Shown one piece after another: positions 17,482 to 26,015 of a stretch of 64,000 nucleotides of DNA (position 1 is its first letter; every line of letters starts with the position of its first letter). The DNA is from Sulfitobacter sp. F26204 (GTDB taxonomy: Bacteria; Pseudomonadota; Alphaproteobacteria; Rhodobacterales; Rhodobacteraceae), in assembly GCF_026410305.1 (NCBI RefSeq), contig NZ_JAPMLQ010000005.1:62001-126000 (forward strand), given 5' to 3'. The notes beneath the pieces were generated by a model that was given only the letters and a program-made list of their open reading frames with translations, was not told the origin of the DNA and made no database searches. The position numbers were made by a program, and so were the translations under genes.

Positions 17482-18981
17482 TCAGGCTATTTGTAAATTT
17501 TCTTTCTCAAGCTCCTTTGCCACAGCATCCAGCGCTGCAACCGCGGTCCGCCTGACCTTCAAACCTGATAGAAATCCATTTTTGTCGTCAATAACCAGAA
17601 AAATTCCCGAATTTATCTCGGCGCGGTACGTATTGATCGCACTCAGACACTTCTGCCTCAGATCACCGCGTTTGGCCGCTTCGGTTTCCTGTATCAATGC
17701 ATCCAGAGCATCTTCCAATGTCTCATCAATGGGGTCGAGATAGGCTTGCAGGTCCTTTACCGCAGTTTCGATCCCTTCAAAATCGTCACCGTCACAAGAT
17801 GCTACAATAGCGTCGCCAAGACGGGCCATTTCGCTGCGCAATTGCCCCTTCGCACGACCCCACATCAGACGGGTTTTTGTAAAGTCGACTGTCAGACTGA
17901 CGGGTCTCTCAGCAGCCTGCTGCTTTTTCGCCTCCAGTGCTTCCTTGACAGCCACCTCAAGCCGCTGCGCTATGGTGATGGCCTTCTTGTAGTCACCATT
18001 GGCAGCAGCCTCATCTGCCGCCATCATCACCGCACGCAGTCTTTGTGCGTTGGGAACATCCGCGTTCAGGGCTTTCAGCACCACCGGCGATACCCGCGCC
18101 CAAAGCGCCTCCCATTGACTTTGCAGTGGATCAACAACTGTTTGGTCATCTTGTTTTGCCAGCGCATCCTCAATGCCCTTGATCGCCGCCCTTGCCCCGC
18201 CAAAATCCTGACCGCGCAGCTTTTGCGCCGCAATCTCCCAGACTTTCATGAGATTTTCATTTGCAGGAGCCGGCGCAGCCAAACATTTCGGCCGTAGGGT
18301 CTTTAGTTTGTCCGCCAAATCGGCTGTTGCCTTTTTTGCATCCTCACTGGCCGGTTGCGTGCCAGCGGCTTTCTTCAGTCCAGCCGCAATTGCCGCAATC
18401 AACTTTGCCGCTGTCTCCAGCTCTCCTGCGTTGATCATCTCAAGGGCGGATTTTGCAGCCGCCTGCAGTTTTGCCTGTGCAGGCCCGCTCAGTGCGCGGA
18501 TTTGAGGTACCAGTTTGATGACCTTCTGGCGCAGGGCCTCGACCCTCGGGTCCGACTGTGCGCTATCATCAAAAAGGTCAACTGCGTCGCTTTCATGACC
18601 ATCCTCATCAAGGGGATCATCGGGCAGGTCTTCAATGTCATCCTCGATAACATTCCCGTTCTCATCGAGGATCTTGATATTATATGGTGCCTTTTGCTTC
18701 TTGAGCCATTTCTTCAATTTCTTGGCCAGACCCGGCAGTTCTTGCTCACAGGTCAGACTCATCAGCTTGCCGTCAACAGCGCAAAGCCCGTAGGCAACCT
18801 TGTTGGTGGTGCTTTCCTTCTTGACCGCCCGGCTCAAAGCATCCGGTGCGCGTTTCTTGTGAAGCGCAAAGACAAAATCTGCCTCATCCTTGCCAGGACT
18901 GGCTGCAAAGGCAAGCGGACGTTGCTTTGCTACCCTGATAAGCTTTTTTAGCTCTTCCCCCTCAACCGAAAATTCACCCAT
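17482..18981 (-). CDS. Unknown protein with N-terminal globular domain and helical repeats, first gene of unassigned operon
   Basis: 499 residues. Residues 1-105 look like a compact domain (RPLAFAASPGKDEADFVFAL, then KVAYGLCAVDGKLMSLTC and LAKKLKKWLKKQ). An acidic linker with DDIEDLPDDPLDEDG follows, then helical-hairpin repeats sharing a (N/R)G(E/D/Q)(L/Y/F)xxA pattern: MINAGELETAAKLI (about 180), LRGQDFGGARAAI (about 249), AANGDYKKAITIA (about 317). The C-terminus LRQKCLSAINTYRAEINSG resembles that of the 1227-aa protein. GGGGA precedes the ATG. It heads the operon; a TATATT -10-like hexamer lies at 19017-19022 on this strand but no good -35. No known family recognised. Confidence 0.85.
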   Translation of the reverse strand: MGEFSVEGEELKKLIRVAKQRPLAFAASPGKDEADFVFALHKKRAPDALSRAVKKESTTNKVAYGLCAVDGKLMSLTCEQELPGLAKKLKKWLKKQKAPYNIKILDENGNVIEDDIEDLPDDPLDEDGHESDAVDLFDDSAQSDPRVEALRQKVIKLVPQIRALSGPAQAKLQAAAKSALEMINAGELETAAKLIAAIAAGLKKAAGTQPASEDAKKATADLADKLKTLRPKCLAAPAPANENLMKVWEIAAQKLRGQDFGGARAAIKGIEDALAKQDDQTVVDPLQSQWEALWARVSPVVLKALNADVPNAQRLRAVMMAADEAAANGDYKKAITIAQRLEVAVKEALEAKKQQAAERPVSLTVDFTKTRLMWGRAKGQLRSEMARLGDAIVASCDGDDFEGIETAVKDLQAYLDPIDETLEDALDALIQETEAAKRGDLRQKCLSAINTYRAEINSGIFLVIDDKNGFLSGLKVRRTAVAALDAVAKELEKENLQIA

Positions 18982-19341
18982 TAAATTTCCCCGTCTAAAA
19001 AATTTGCTCCACGGACAATATACCCCATTTACGCTAGGGCAGTCTGGCGGGTCGAATTGAATGCGTCAAGCCGACTGCGGGGAAAGGATCAATCCACCAA
19101 ATCCGGCCAAAGGCTTGGATCGTCGGCTGGTTTGACGCCAGAACATAATACGATCGACAACCAGCGTTCGTCCCCATTGGCACGACCCACCCACCCTTTG
19201 CGATCAATCAAAACAACCATAGACGGATTCGAAGCTGCGAGAGCCAAGGCAACTTCCTGACGCTTAGCTACCCCAGTTTCCCAATGCTACCGCCCCTTCT
19301 CGCCCGTTCGAACATGGCTGCAAATGTCGGCGGTTCTCTTT
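18982..19341. other. Intergenic stretch with a short gene-like remnant
   Basis: About 360 bp without a confident gene. It must contain the promoter of the large-protein operon (weak TATATT at 19017-19022, minus strand). On the minus strand a protein-like frame ends at 19089 and includes MVVLIDRKGWVGRANGDERW from an ATG at 19220 (43 codons). It may be the end of a decayed gene; I do not recognise it. Confidence 0.3.
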
Positions 19342-20094
19342 CTAGTTTCGGCTAAATTTCAGAGGCGCTGCCGCTGCAAACCAATACCCGCCCTGCTCGC
19401 CTTCGAAAGTCACTGTTCCTGAAGCGGTATCGGCATTCAAAAAACGCGCGAAAATTGTCATTACCATCGTGCCGGGCGTTAACTGGCCGACCAGGCTCTC
19501 GCACTTTTTGAATTCCGCGTCAAAGAAAGGCTGATGTTCTGGTCGCGCCGCTTTTCGGCCACCGATTTCGACGACGTTTTTACATTCGCTATAAGAAAGT
19601 GGTCCATCAAACAAGCCATCTTTGATTGTTTCCAATGTGTGGACCCCACCGCCGCTATGCCCGCTTAGATCATACACGTTTGTGCCAATGAAAACAGGCA
19701 TTTCGCTCCAAGTGCATCCGGCATTCTCTGGTGCACTCTCAGGAAACTTTTGGATCATTTCAGCAGCCCAGTTATTATCTGAATTCTCCGAGGGAAACAA
19801 AACGGCCCTGTTGTCACCAGATGCACTGAGCATTTCGACGAAACCGCTCTTTTCATTGTAAGTCAGTTTAAGCCCAATAGGCTTTTGAGGCGGGAGCGGT
19901 ACGCCTATTCCACGGTAGGTCGCGGCACCGCCGGCTCCTTGTTTCAGCGTCCATGTTCCGTCCAGTTGCGTCAGCATCTGAAGCGGCGACAATGCACAAA
20001 ACTCGCCCGAAGAAACGTCCTGCGCATAGCTGAGTGTACGGCTGCACAAGAGCACACAAACACAAAGAGTAAGGAATTTCATAAATTTCTTCAT
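19342..20094 (-). CDS. Secreted protein of unknown function
   Basis: 250 residues with a signal peptide (MKFLTLCVCVLLCSRTLSYAQ). The mature part begins FCALSPLQMLTQLDGTWTLKQG, recalling small periplasmic beta-barrel proteins that open with a Gly-Thr-Trp strand (lipocalin/calycin-like), and ends with GTVTFEGEQGGYWFAAAAP. Three to four Cys residues could form disulfides. The start at 20094 is preferred to 20133 because it gives a clean signal peptide. It follows the Sel1-repeat gene by 20 nt on the same strand, so the two are likely one transcript. Function unknown. Confidence 0.72.
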   Translation of the reverse strand: MKKFMKFLTLCVCVLLCSRTLSYAQDVSSGEFCALSPLQMLTQLDGTWTLKQGAGGAATYRGIGVPLPPQKPIGLKLTYNEKSGFVEMLSASGDNRAVLFPSENSDNNWAAEMIQKFPESAPENAGCTWSEMPVFIGTNVYDLSGHSGGGVHTLETIKDGLFDGPLSYSECKNVVEIGGRKAARPEHQPFFDAEFKKCESLVGQLTPGTMVMTIFARFLNADTASGTVTFEGEQGGYWFAAAAPLKFSRN

Positions 20095-20114
20095 TATAAA
20101 ATCAATCAACCCAA

Positions 20115-20696
20115 TCAGTTGGACGATTTGCAATTTTCATACTTCGATAGAATGCAAGCTTCGGCCTGGTCGATTGCAAGTTTGACTTGCGCTTCACTCA
20201 TTTGCTTTTCAAGCATGTTGAGCATCGTTTTGCTGGTATCGAAGCCGTTCATATTAGCAACTGCGATCCACATGCGCCCGTGCGCCCGGTCTCTTTCCAC
20301 ACGGTCGCCAAACGCATAGAGGAGACCCAGCGTACTTTGCGCCTGTGGAAAGCCGAGCCTCGCTGCCTTGGTGAACCAAGTAACCGACAAAGCGGCCGCT
20401 TCCTTGGCTGCATCACTTTTGTCTTCGGGGTCGACACCCGCATAGACGAGGCTGCCAAGTTCATACATCGCAAGTGGATTGGACTGACTTGCGGCGGCCT
20501 CGTACCAGAGAATTGCATCTGGAACACTTTTGTCTGTCCCAATCCCGTATTGGTATGCTTGGGCTAGGCTCAACTGCGCCTCAATATCCCCGCCATGAGC
20601 TTTCGAAGTTTGTTGAGAAAAAGCATCTTGTGAGAAAGCCGCAATTGGATGGGTCAAGAACAACAAGGCGAGCACGTGTACTTTGTTCAACCGCAC
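20115..20696 (-). CDS. Secreted Sel1-repeat protein
   Basis: 193 residues. Signal peptide VHVLALLFLTHPIAAFSQ, then Sel1-like (TPR-related) repeats: QLSLAQAYQYGIGTDKSVPD, AMYELGSLVYAG and AQSTLGLLYAFGDRVERD with the usual A..LG..Y..G pattern. Such proteins act as periplasmic or secreted scaffolds for protein contacts. Two Cys residues near the C-terminus (CILSKYENC) probably pair. It is the first gene of a two-gene unit with the 250-aa secreted protein and is divergent from the metallopeptidase pair, with about 108 bp between the start codons. Confidence 0.82.
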   Translation of the reverse strand: MRLNKVHVLALLFLTHPIAAFSQDAFSQQTSKAHGGDIEAQLSLAQAYQYGIGTDKSVPDAILWYEAAASQSNPLAMYELGSLVYAGVDPEDKSDAAKEAAALSVTWFTKAARLGFPQAQSTLGLLYAFGDRVERDRAHGRMWIAVANMNGFDTSKTMLNMLEKQMSEAQVKLAIDQAEACILSKYENCKSSN

Positions 20697-20804
20697 GTCC
20701 CATCTCCCCAGAATGACGACCAGAGTAAAAACATGCTTAGATTGACCTCGGGGGGGCGCTTATGTCAATGTTTCACTTTACCTTAGGTGAACTGGAATCT
20801 TGAC

Positions 20805-21326
20805 ATGAGGTTGGTTGTTGCACTGGTAGCTTTGTTTGGTACGCCGTGCCTTGCACAGGCAGAACAGTTCGGAAGTGTTTCCGCCGTTTTGGATGGGGAA
20901 CAACAAGATTGGTTTACGATCTCGGATGGTGCCGGTGAAAACATGGCCGCTTCCGCCTCTTTCAGAAAGGGTAAGACTCTTTCTGATTTAAGCATTCAGG
21001 CTCATCCGCAGCCGCGCTTCTCTTCGAAAAGTGTTCTCAGTATTTCGGTGAGCTTTCTTGGCGAATACGAGGCTGGAAAGGCCCCTATGACGACCGAGTT
21101 GATTTATCTAACCGATGGGATGCGAAAACCTTTTTATACCAGCGAAGGTGTGACCGACGCGATGTCCGTTGATATTGAGTTGCTTGAAGCTGAAGACAGT
21201 ATCGGCACCGTGAAGGGGACGTTCAAATCCAAAGTGTGTCTGGTTAAGGAATTGTACGCAGATCCGGATCTTGACGTCTGCAAAGATATTTCTGGCAGTT
21301 TTGATACTCAGATCCAGATACGATAA
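20805..21326 (+). CDS. Secreted small protein, partner of putative metallopeptidase
   Basis: 173 residues. ATG at 20805 gives a clean signal peptide (LVVALVALFGTPCLAQA); a GTG at 20787 only adds six residues. The mature protein looks all-beta (GSVSAVLDGEQQDWFTISDG, then MTTELIYLTDGM) and ends with two Cys in KVCLVKELYADPDLDVC. The stop is 2 nt before the next start, so it is strongly coupled to the 844-aa putative peptidase, perhaps as an inhibitor, chaperone or co-secreted partner. No family recognised. Confidence 0.75.
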   Translation: MRLVVALVALFGTPCLAQAEQFGSVSAVLDGEQQDWFTISDGAGENMAASASFRKGKTLSDLSIQAHPQPRFSSKSVLSISVSFLGEYEAGKAPMTTELIYLTDGMRKPFYTSEGVTDAMSVDIELLEAEDSIGTVKGTFKSKVCLVKELYADPDLDVCKDISGSFDTQIQIR

Positions 21327-21328
21327 AA

Positions 21329-23863
21329 ATGTGGAAGTCTTCACAGCGCTGTTGTCTGGCGTCTCTGGTGGCGTTTTTATTGCAGTTCCAAATTGCTGAA
21401 GCTCAAGGTCACGGCTGGCCAACAACCGAGTGGGTCGCAGAATGCGCCAAAGACGCTGTGATTTGCCAGGTCGACGAAAACGGCAAGCCGAATGACGAAG
21501 GTGTTGACGTTTTCCTCACTCAATTGCGTGAAGCCAGTCAATTTCTGGCACGTGCTGGATTGTTACCTCCTTCAATGATCACGCGCCCCGACAATACAGT
21601 GGGAGCGCCTTATCTCGCCTATTTTCAGGACGGGCTTTTCAAATTTGCCGACAGCGTTCACGCAGCTGGCTATTATCGCCCTGATGTTCGCACATTGTGG
21701 GTGGACTACAGTCAGTTTTTTGCATTCGACACAAATTCATCCGGCTATTCCGGGACCGCTGCCCATGAGCTTTTTCACGCGGTACAGGAAAGTTATGGAT
21801 TGACCGGAAAACTATTGCGTTCTGGCAAGCAGACCAAGTGGGTTACGGAAGGAACAGCCACTGCGGTTGAATGGCTTCAATCAGGAAGTGCACAATACGT
21901 TGGCAGCGGATTGCCATACCTTGATTTTCCAATCGATGACTTGCAGTCGACAAGTGGCGGACCCGGAGAATACGCCACCTACCCGTTCTGGGCTTTCATG
22001 GCAAAAAAGTACGGTGGGGCAACTTCAAGTGGCGTCGGTTTTTTTCACAACTTTTTCAATGTCGTCAATGAATTGCCCGACAGTAAGTCGGTAATGGAAC
22101 TGGTGGACATTGCGCTATTGAAGGTGACCGGGGCCGGATTGTATGACATCTACCCGGATTTCATCGCGGAATTCGGTTCCCACCAAGGACGTTACAAATC
22201 ACTATCCGCAAGCGAGTCTTCCTCAAATTTGATGATTGTTCGACGTGAGTTGGGGGACGCAAACCTACAGGTCAATGGCACGGTCAGACCGCTAGCGGCT
22301 GAACCCTTTAGTCTGACTGTTCTCGATTTCGCAAATAGCGCGCTTGAAATCCGACTATCTGGACCAGACACAGACGGGCTTCATCTGATCGTAGACGATC
22401 AACGTTACGATACCGCCGCGACCGGATTTGATGGTGATCGGAATGTCTTCTATTCAGATCAGATCGGAGAGGCGAAACCGGGAAATGTCGGACAGAAGTA
22501 TTTGATCCGTGTCGTCAACGCATCTAAGACACCCATAGACTATCGGTCGCGTGATTTCCGACTGATTGTCACTTTGTACAGTGAATACGCCGTAATTGGC
22601 GAAGCTGACATAGACGGTCCCAGCTCTGCCGATATCGACAAGCCAGTCGAGATCAGTTTTGACAAACGAAGCGCGTTTCTTGCTCCCTATGTGACTGACG
22701 ATACTCTTGCGGCCGGTTTATCCGACCCCTGCGCATTACGAGTAGATTTATGGAACACGATAACGCGGGATTCGCTCGGGTTTGAACTGGACCATGACGG
22801 GCCCATAACAACCGGCGAATACATCCTTGCGACAATTGGCGAAGATGGCAGCCTGTCTCCAGAAGATTATCCAAACCAACCCGTAGCCGGCTTTGTTATC
22901 GGCGCGGCCAACGCCCTATCACAGGGTTATCGTCAGCAATTCAGTGCCCGAGGCGGCGTCTTGACGATCGATGCGATCACACCGCGTTGGATCACCGGGA
23001 GTGTGCGGATTGCAGGTACACGACGCTATGATAGTGCGTGGATTTCCGGTACGCCGGTAGACTTTCCCGCAGAATTGAAGAACCTGGAAATAAAGGTGAA
23101 GTTCAGCCTGCGTCACGAACGACCGATGGGTGTTGGAAAGGTTCTTGATGTCAGAGAATGCCTCGAAGGGGAAACTTCCGATTTGCGCAGGAACGGTTCG
23201 ACTTCGTTAGATCCTCAGATCGATCCGAGGCAGAGTGTTGATATGGAACCCAATGCTTCCGGTAAATCAGACCCAGCGACCGAATCCGGCACGACACCAA
23301 ATTTGTTTGCAACGACGCAAACTGAAGCACACGCTGTAGAGAACGCACCTCTGTCCAACCCAGAAGACGAGCGGCGTAAAGGCCACCAGTTGAATAAATC
23401 TGGAAAACCATTTCTCCTTGTACATCTCGGTACCGAAGGATCAGGTTCTTACATTCTTTCCGGCGACAACGTGGAGCTATCTGGCGGATGCAATCGTGAT
23501 TTTCTTTCACTTGAGTTTCGGTTGAGAGAAAGCGCGGAGGGCGACTTGAAATCCTTTGGATTTCGCACTGGACCAGGCGTTCGCGACAGTAAGCTTGAAA
23601 CATTTGATGTGCCAGAGATCTTTGTTGAAACCATGCAAAGTGCACCATCACCCGCAGGTGACGCCAGAACGGCGGTCAAACCGCAAATGGCGGCCAGCCT
23701 TCTTGGTGGACAAGGAACATTGATGCTAAGCGAACAAAATACAGGTCTGCACTCTTCGTATGTGCGGGGCAACTTATCTGGTACAGTTGCGGCGCTTGGT
23801 GGACTAGCGGACGAAAAACACCTGATCAAAGCAGAGTTCAGGGCGCATGTCGCATGTGATTAG
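21329..23863 (+). CDS. Large secreted putative zinc metallopeptidase
   Basis: 844 residues. Signal peptide (LASLVAFLLQFQIAEAQ). An HExxH zinc motif appears as TAAHELFHAVQESYGL at about residue 146, and WVTEGTATAVEW about 25 residues later supplies a Glu positioned like the third ligand of gluzincins. The region after about residue 300 is beta-rich, with a Cys-containing C-terminal domain (SGGCNRDFLSLEFRLRES, ending FRAHVACD) that may be a separate calycin- or Ig-like module. Active-site geometry supports a peptidase, but I cannot name the family. It is coupled to the 173-aa gene, and the divergent operon also encodes secreted proteins. Confidence 0.75.
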   Translation: MWKSSQRCCLASLVAFLLQFQIAEAQGHGWPTTEWVAECAKDAVICQVDENGKPNDEGVDVFLTQLREASQFLARAGLLPPSMITRPDNTVGAPYLAYFQDGLFKFADSVHAAGYYRPDVRTLWVDYSQFFAFDTNSSGYSGTAAHELFHAVQESYGLTGKLLRSGKQTKWVTEGTATAVEWLQSGSAQYVGSGLPYLDFPIDDLQSTSGGPGEYATYPFWAFMAKKYGGATSSGVGFFHNFFNVVNELPDSKSVMELVDIALLKVTGAGLYDIYPDFIAEFGSHQGRYKSLSASESSSNLMIVRRELGDANLQVNGTVRPLAAEPFSLTVLDFANSALEIRLSGPDTDGLHLIVDDQRYDTAATGFDGDRNVFYSDQIGEAKPGNVGQKYLIRVVNASKTPIDYRSRDFRLIVTLYSEYAVIGEADIDGPSSADIDKPVEISFDKRSAFLAPYVTDDTLAAGLSDPCALRVDLWNTITRDSLGFELDHDGPITTGEYILATIGEDGSLSPEDYPNQPVAGFVIGAANALSQGYRQQFSARGGVLTIDAITPRWITGSVRIAGTRRYDSAWISGTPVDFPAELKNLEIKVKFSLRHERPMGVGKVLDVRECLEGETSDLRRNGSTSLDPQIDPRQSVDMEPNASGKSDPATESGTTPNLFATTQTEAHAVENAPLSNPEDERRKGHQLNKSGKPFLLVHLGTEGSGSYILSGDNVELSGGCNRDFLSLEFRLRESAEGDLKSFGFRTGPGVRDSKLETFDVPEIFVETMQSAPSPAGDARTAVKPQMAASLLGGQGTLMLSEQNTGLHSSYVRGNLSGTVAALGGLADEKHLIKAEFRAHVACD

Positions 23864-24844
23864 TCGGCCCCTGCATGATGTTACCCTGTAGCAAGATGGT
23901 TAGGATTACCGACGCCTTGTTAAAGACCAAATGATCTTTTCCTGCTTTAGGCCGAGGTCGCTGCCGTTCTGGGCCAGGGTTTTTGGTACGAAACGGGGTT
24001 GCCGAATTTTGCCCACGTTCAAAACGATCCAAGGAAATAAAACCCGGTCATATCCATCACATTCAACCAAATGTCGAGACAGTGCTAGATGCATTAACAA
24101 TCTGTTCTAAATCATTTAAATTTCCAACATGAAAGCGGCAAACATAAGCGAATTAAATTGCGCGCCACCTCCATCGGCTTGTCGCAATACAATCGTGACG
24201 CGGCGCTTTTGATGGGAAATAGCCATGATAACCGCCGCACCTTGTTCCCTGGATAAAGTAGCACACATTTGTTTGATGCGGCACAGGTGAGGGGGTTCGC
24301 CTATCTATGATAGAAATCCGACCATTGGTACATAAAGCCTGATCATATGAACTGGGAAAAGAGGTTCACGGCACGTACCTGGCGATGCTGCTTTTGCTTC
24401 CCCCTGATAATGGCTGGCATATAGATCCGGTTGATTATCTCTGATCTGAATGAGCGCAAAGCCTGGGTCGAAAACCATGACTACAAAACTCCGATCTTGA
24501 TTAGAGAGATCTTTCTCTTGATGCAGACACGGGGTGTTGCCCCCTACCCCGTCGCTTGAAATGTTATATCTCTATATTGCGCATTCGTCCGCCCATCTTA
24601 TCTTGCCCTGCCCTTTGATCGGTTCCGGCAAAATACTTGATCGATGCTTTTGATTGAAATTGGTATTAGGTTGCGTGGCGCCCAAAAGGCCAGCCTTGTT
24701 ACGAGGTAGTGCGATAGCATTCTGCCGGAGTTTGGCTCGAAGCAAATCGAACTTTCACTGTGAATGAACCGGAGTCAGACCCACTTGATAAACTACGAAA
24801 TAGCGAATGATTGATTGCGACTCTCATGTGGGTCCTTGTTCTTT
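23864..24844. other. Long intergenic region downstream of repC
   Basis: Roughly 980 bp without an intact gene. Only a disrupted reading frame at 24307-24559 looks protein-like (listed separately). I see no tRNA, terminator with a clear T-run, or insertion-sequence ends. The region borders the replication module and looks like decayed accessory DNA. Confidence 0.4.
24307..24559 (+). pseudogene. Decayed gene fragment of unknown family
   Basis: From ATG 24307 the frame reads MIEIRPLVHKA, stop, then GTYLAMLLLLPPDNGWHIDP up to a stop at 24442. Shifted by one base from about 24440, it continues as LNERKAWVENHDYKTPILI and FLLMQTRGVAPYPVA to a stop at 24557. The residue composition and the smooth continuation across the shift look like real coding sequence with one nonsense and one frameshift change. 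I do not recognise the protein. Confidence 0.4.
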
Positions 24845-24862
24845 TGTCCACCGCGGTGGACA
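24845..24862. repeat. parS: Putative parS centromere, 18-bp perfect palindrome, copy 1
   Basis: TGTCCACCGCGGTGGACA, a perfect palindrome directly abutting the repC stop codon. An identical copy occurs inside repC at 25294-25311. Identical long palindromes near repC are the expected RepB (ParB) binding sites of repABC replicons, although this one differs from the classical GTT-N10-AAC rhizobial sequence. Confidence 0.7.
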
Positions 24863-25915
24863 TTAGGTGCTGACTGTTGACGGCATGGACAGCTTTTCAA
24901 GTGCCCGGGTTGGGTTGAAATTCATCACGCGTCTCCCAAGTGTGATACTGTGAAAATATGCGGCAAAGTCTCTGACACGGTCACCCAGTTGAAGGACGAT
25001 AAAGATTGCACTTGATGCAGTTTCCTCACCGATAGCTTCAATTGCTTTGTCAAAGAGTGTTGTGTGAATGCCCATCATTGGAGCCAGGGTTCGTGCATGA
25101 TTTCTAACTTCAGTCCAATTATCTGGTCGTTTGGTTGTGAATGCCATTGCTTGATCGCAAATTGACATTAGTTTCTCGATTGCGGGTGCTTTATCCGATA
25201 AATCGTTTTCTAATTCTTTTTGTTTTTTTATAGACCTAGAATGGTGGCGGACAATTTGCCCGTCATTGGCGGGCATTTTGATCGTTTTCGGTGTGTCCAC
25301 CGCGGTGGACATTTCATTGGTTTCCGCGTCAATCTTGGTTAGCAACCCACGATATTCGGCTACTGTCAGTTTTCTGCGAAGTGTTTTGCGCACCTCTGTC
25401 AGCAGAAGGTGCTCTGGTGCATGACCTTCCAGGCACACCAACTTTGTCAGGATCTGCTTGCGCAAAAATGCCCTATCACGCCGATCATTTTCGACCTTTT
25501 GAGCAGCGGCAAATAGTTCATTCGCACGGGCAAGAAAAGGGGAGAGCGACAGGCCATAGCTGATGGCACACCCGCCCGAAGACCGCACGCGATAGCGTTT
25601 GCGGTTTGGGCTGTCCTCACGCTTCATAAATCCTAACTCGATAAAGCGATCGATATGCCTGCGCAGTGTTCTCTCGTCTATTCCACCAACGCGGCGGCAA
25701 ATTTCATTGTTGGAGGCGAACACAGTATCACCGTGGCCGGGTCGCAAGAAGCTGAGCATTGCCTGGAGTGTCTGGATGTGGCCGGGGCGTAGGTTGAAAA
25801 GGCTGCGCGCATCTCTGAGCGCTCTGAAGATTGCCCAGAGATCTGTGTCGTGTGGCGCTAAATCGCCCGCTGCGGGTGTCGCGGCGTTTTTGACGGAAAG
25901 TTTTGTGAATCCCAT
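24863..25915 (-). CDS. repC: RepC replication initiator
   Basis: 350 residues. The N-terminus (GFTKLSVKNA) and the winged-helix region (ASNNEICRRVGGIDERTLRRHIDRFIELGFMKREDS) are typical of RepC, the initiator found only in repABC replicons; it binds the origin, which usually lies in an AT-rich part of repC itself. ATG 25915 is chosen over an in-frame upstream codon because the family begins MGF. The gene is third in repA-repB-repC order and separated from repB by 234 bp carrying the antisense RNA that limits its expression. A parS-like palindrome is embedded in its coding sequence, where it encodes STAVD. Confidence 0.92.
   Translation of the reverse strand: MGFTKLSVKNAATPAAGDLAPHDTDLWAIFRALRDARSLFNLRPGHIQTLQAMLSFLRPGHGDTVFASNNEICRRVGGIDERTLRRHIDRFIELGFMKREDSPNRKRYRVRSSGGCAISYGLSLSPFLARANELFAAAQKVENDRRDRAFLRKQILTKLVCLEGHAPEHLLLTEVRKTLRRKLTVAEYRGLLTKIDAETNEMSTAVDTPKTIKMPANDGQIVRHHSRSIKKQKELENDLSDKAPAIEKLMSICDQAMAFTTKRPDNWTEVRNHARTLAPMMGIHTTLFDKAIEAIGEETASSAIFIVLQLGDRVRDFAAYFHSITLGRRVMNFNPTRALEKLSMPSTVST
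25294..25311. repeat. parS: Putative parS centromere, copy 2 inside repC
   Basis: The same 18-bp perfect palindrome as at 24845-24862, here within the repC reading frame. Two exact copies 449 bp apart, in coding and non-coding context, indicate selection on the DNA sequence itself and support a RepB-binding role. Confidence 0.7.
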
Positions 25916-26015
25916 AATGTATTGACAAAGACCGTATGGCCCACAGGTTATCCGCTCGTCGCACATTGTACCGCGCGAAAAGACAACAAAAAGCCGTCCA
26001 CCGAAATGGTGACTC

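Noticed and set aside
19089..19220. 43-codon minus-strand frame MVVLIDRKGWVGRANG...
   Set aside because: Looks protein-like but has no ribosome site and a stop shortly upstream; kept only as a possible remnant in the intergenic entry.
25989..26013. Third parS-like sequence (GTCCACCGAAATGGTGAC)
   Set aside because: Only some of the pairs of the 18-bp palindrome are kept, so it is not counted as a third copy.
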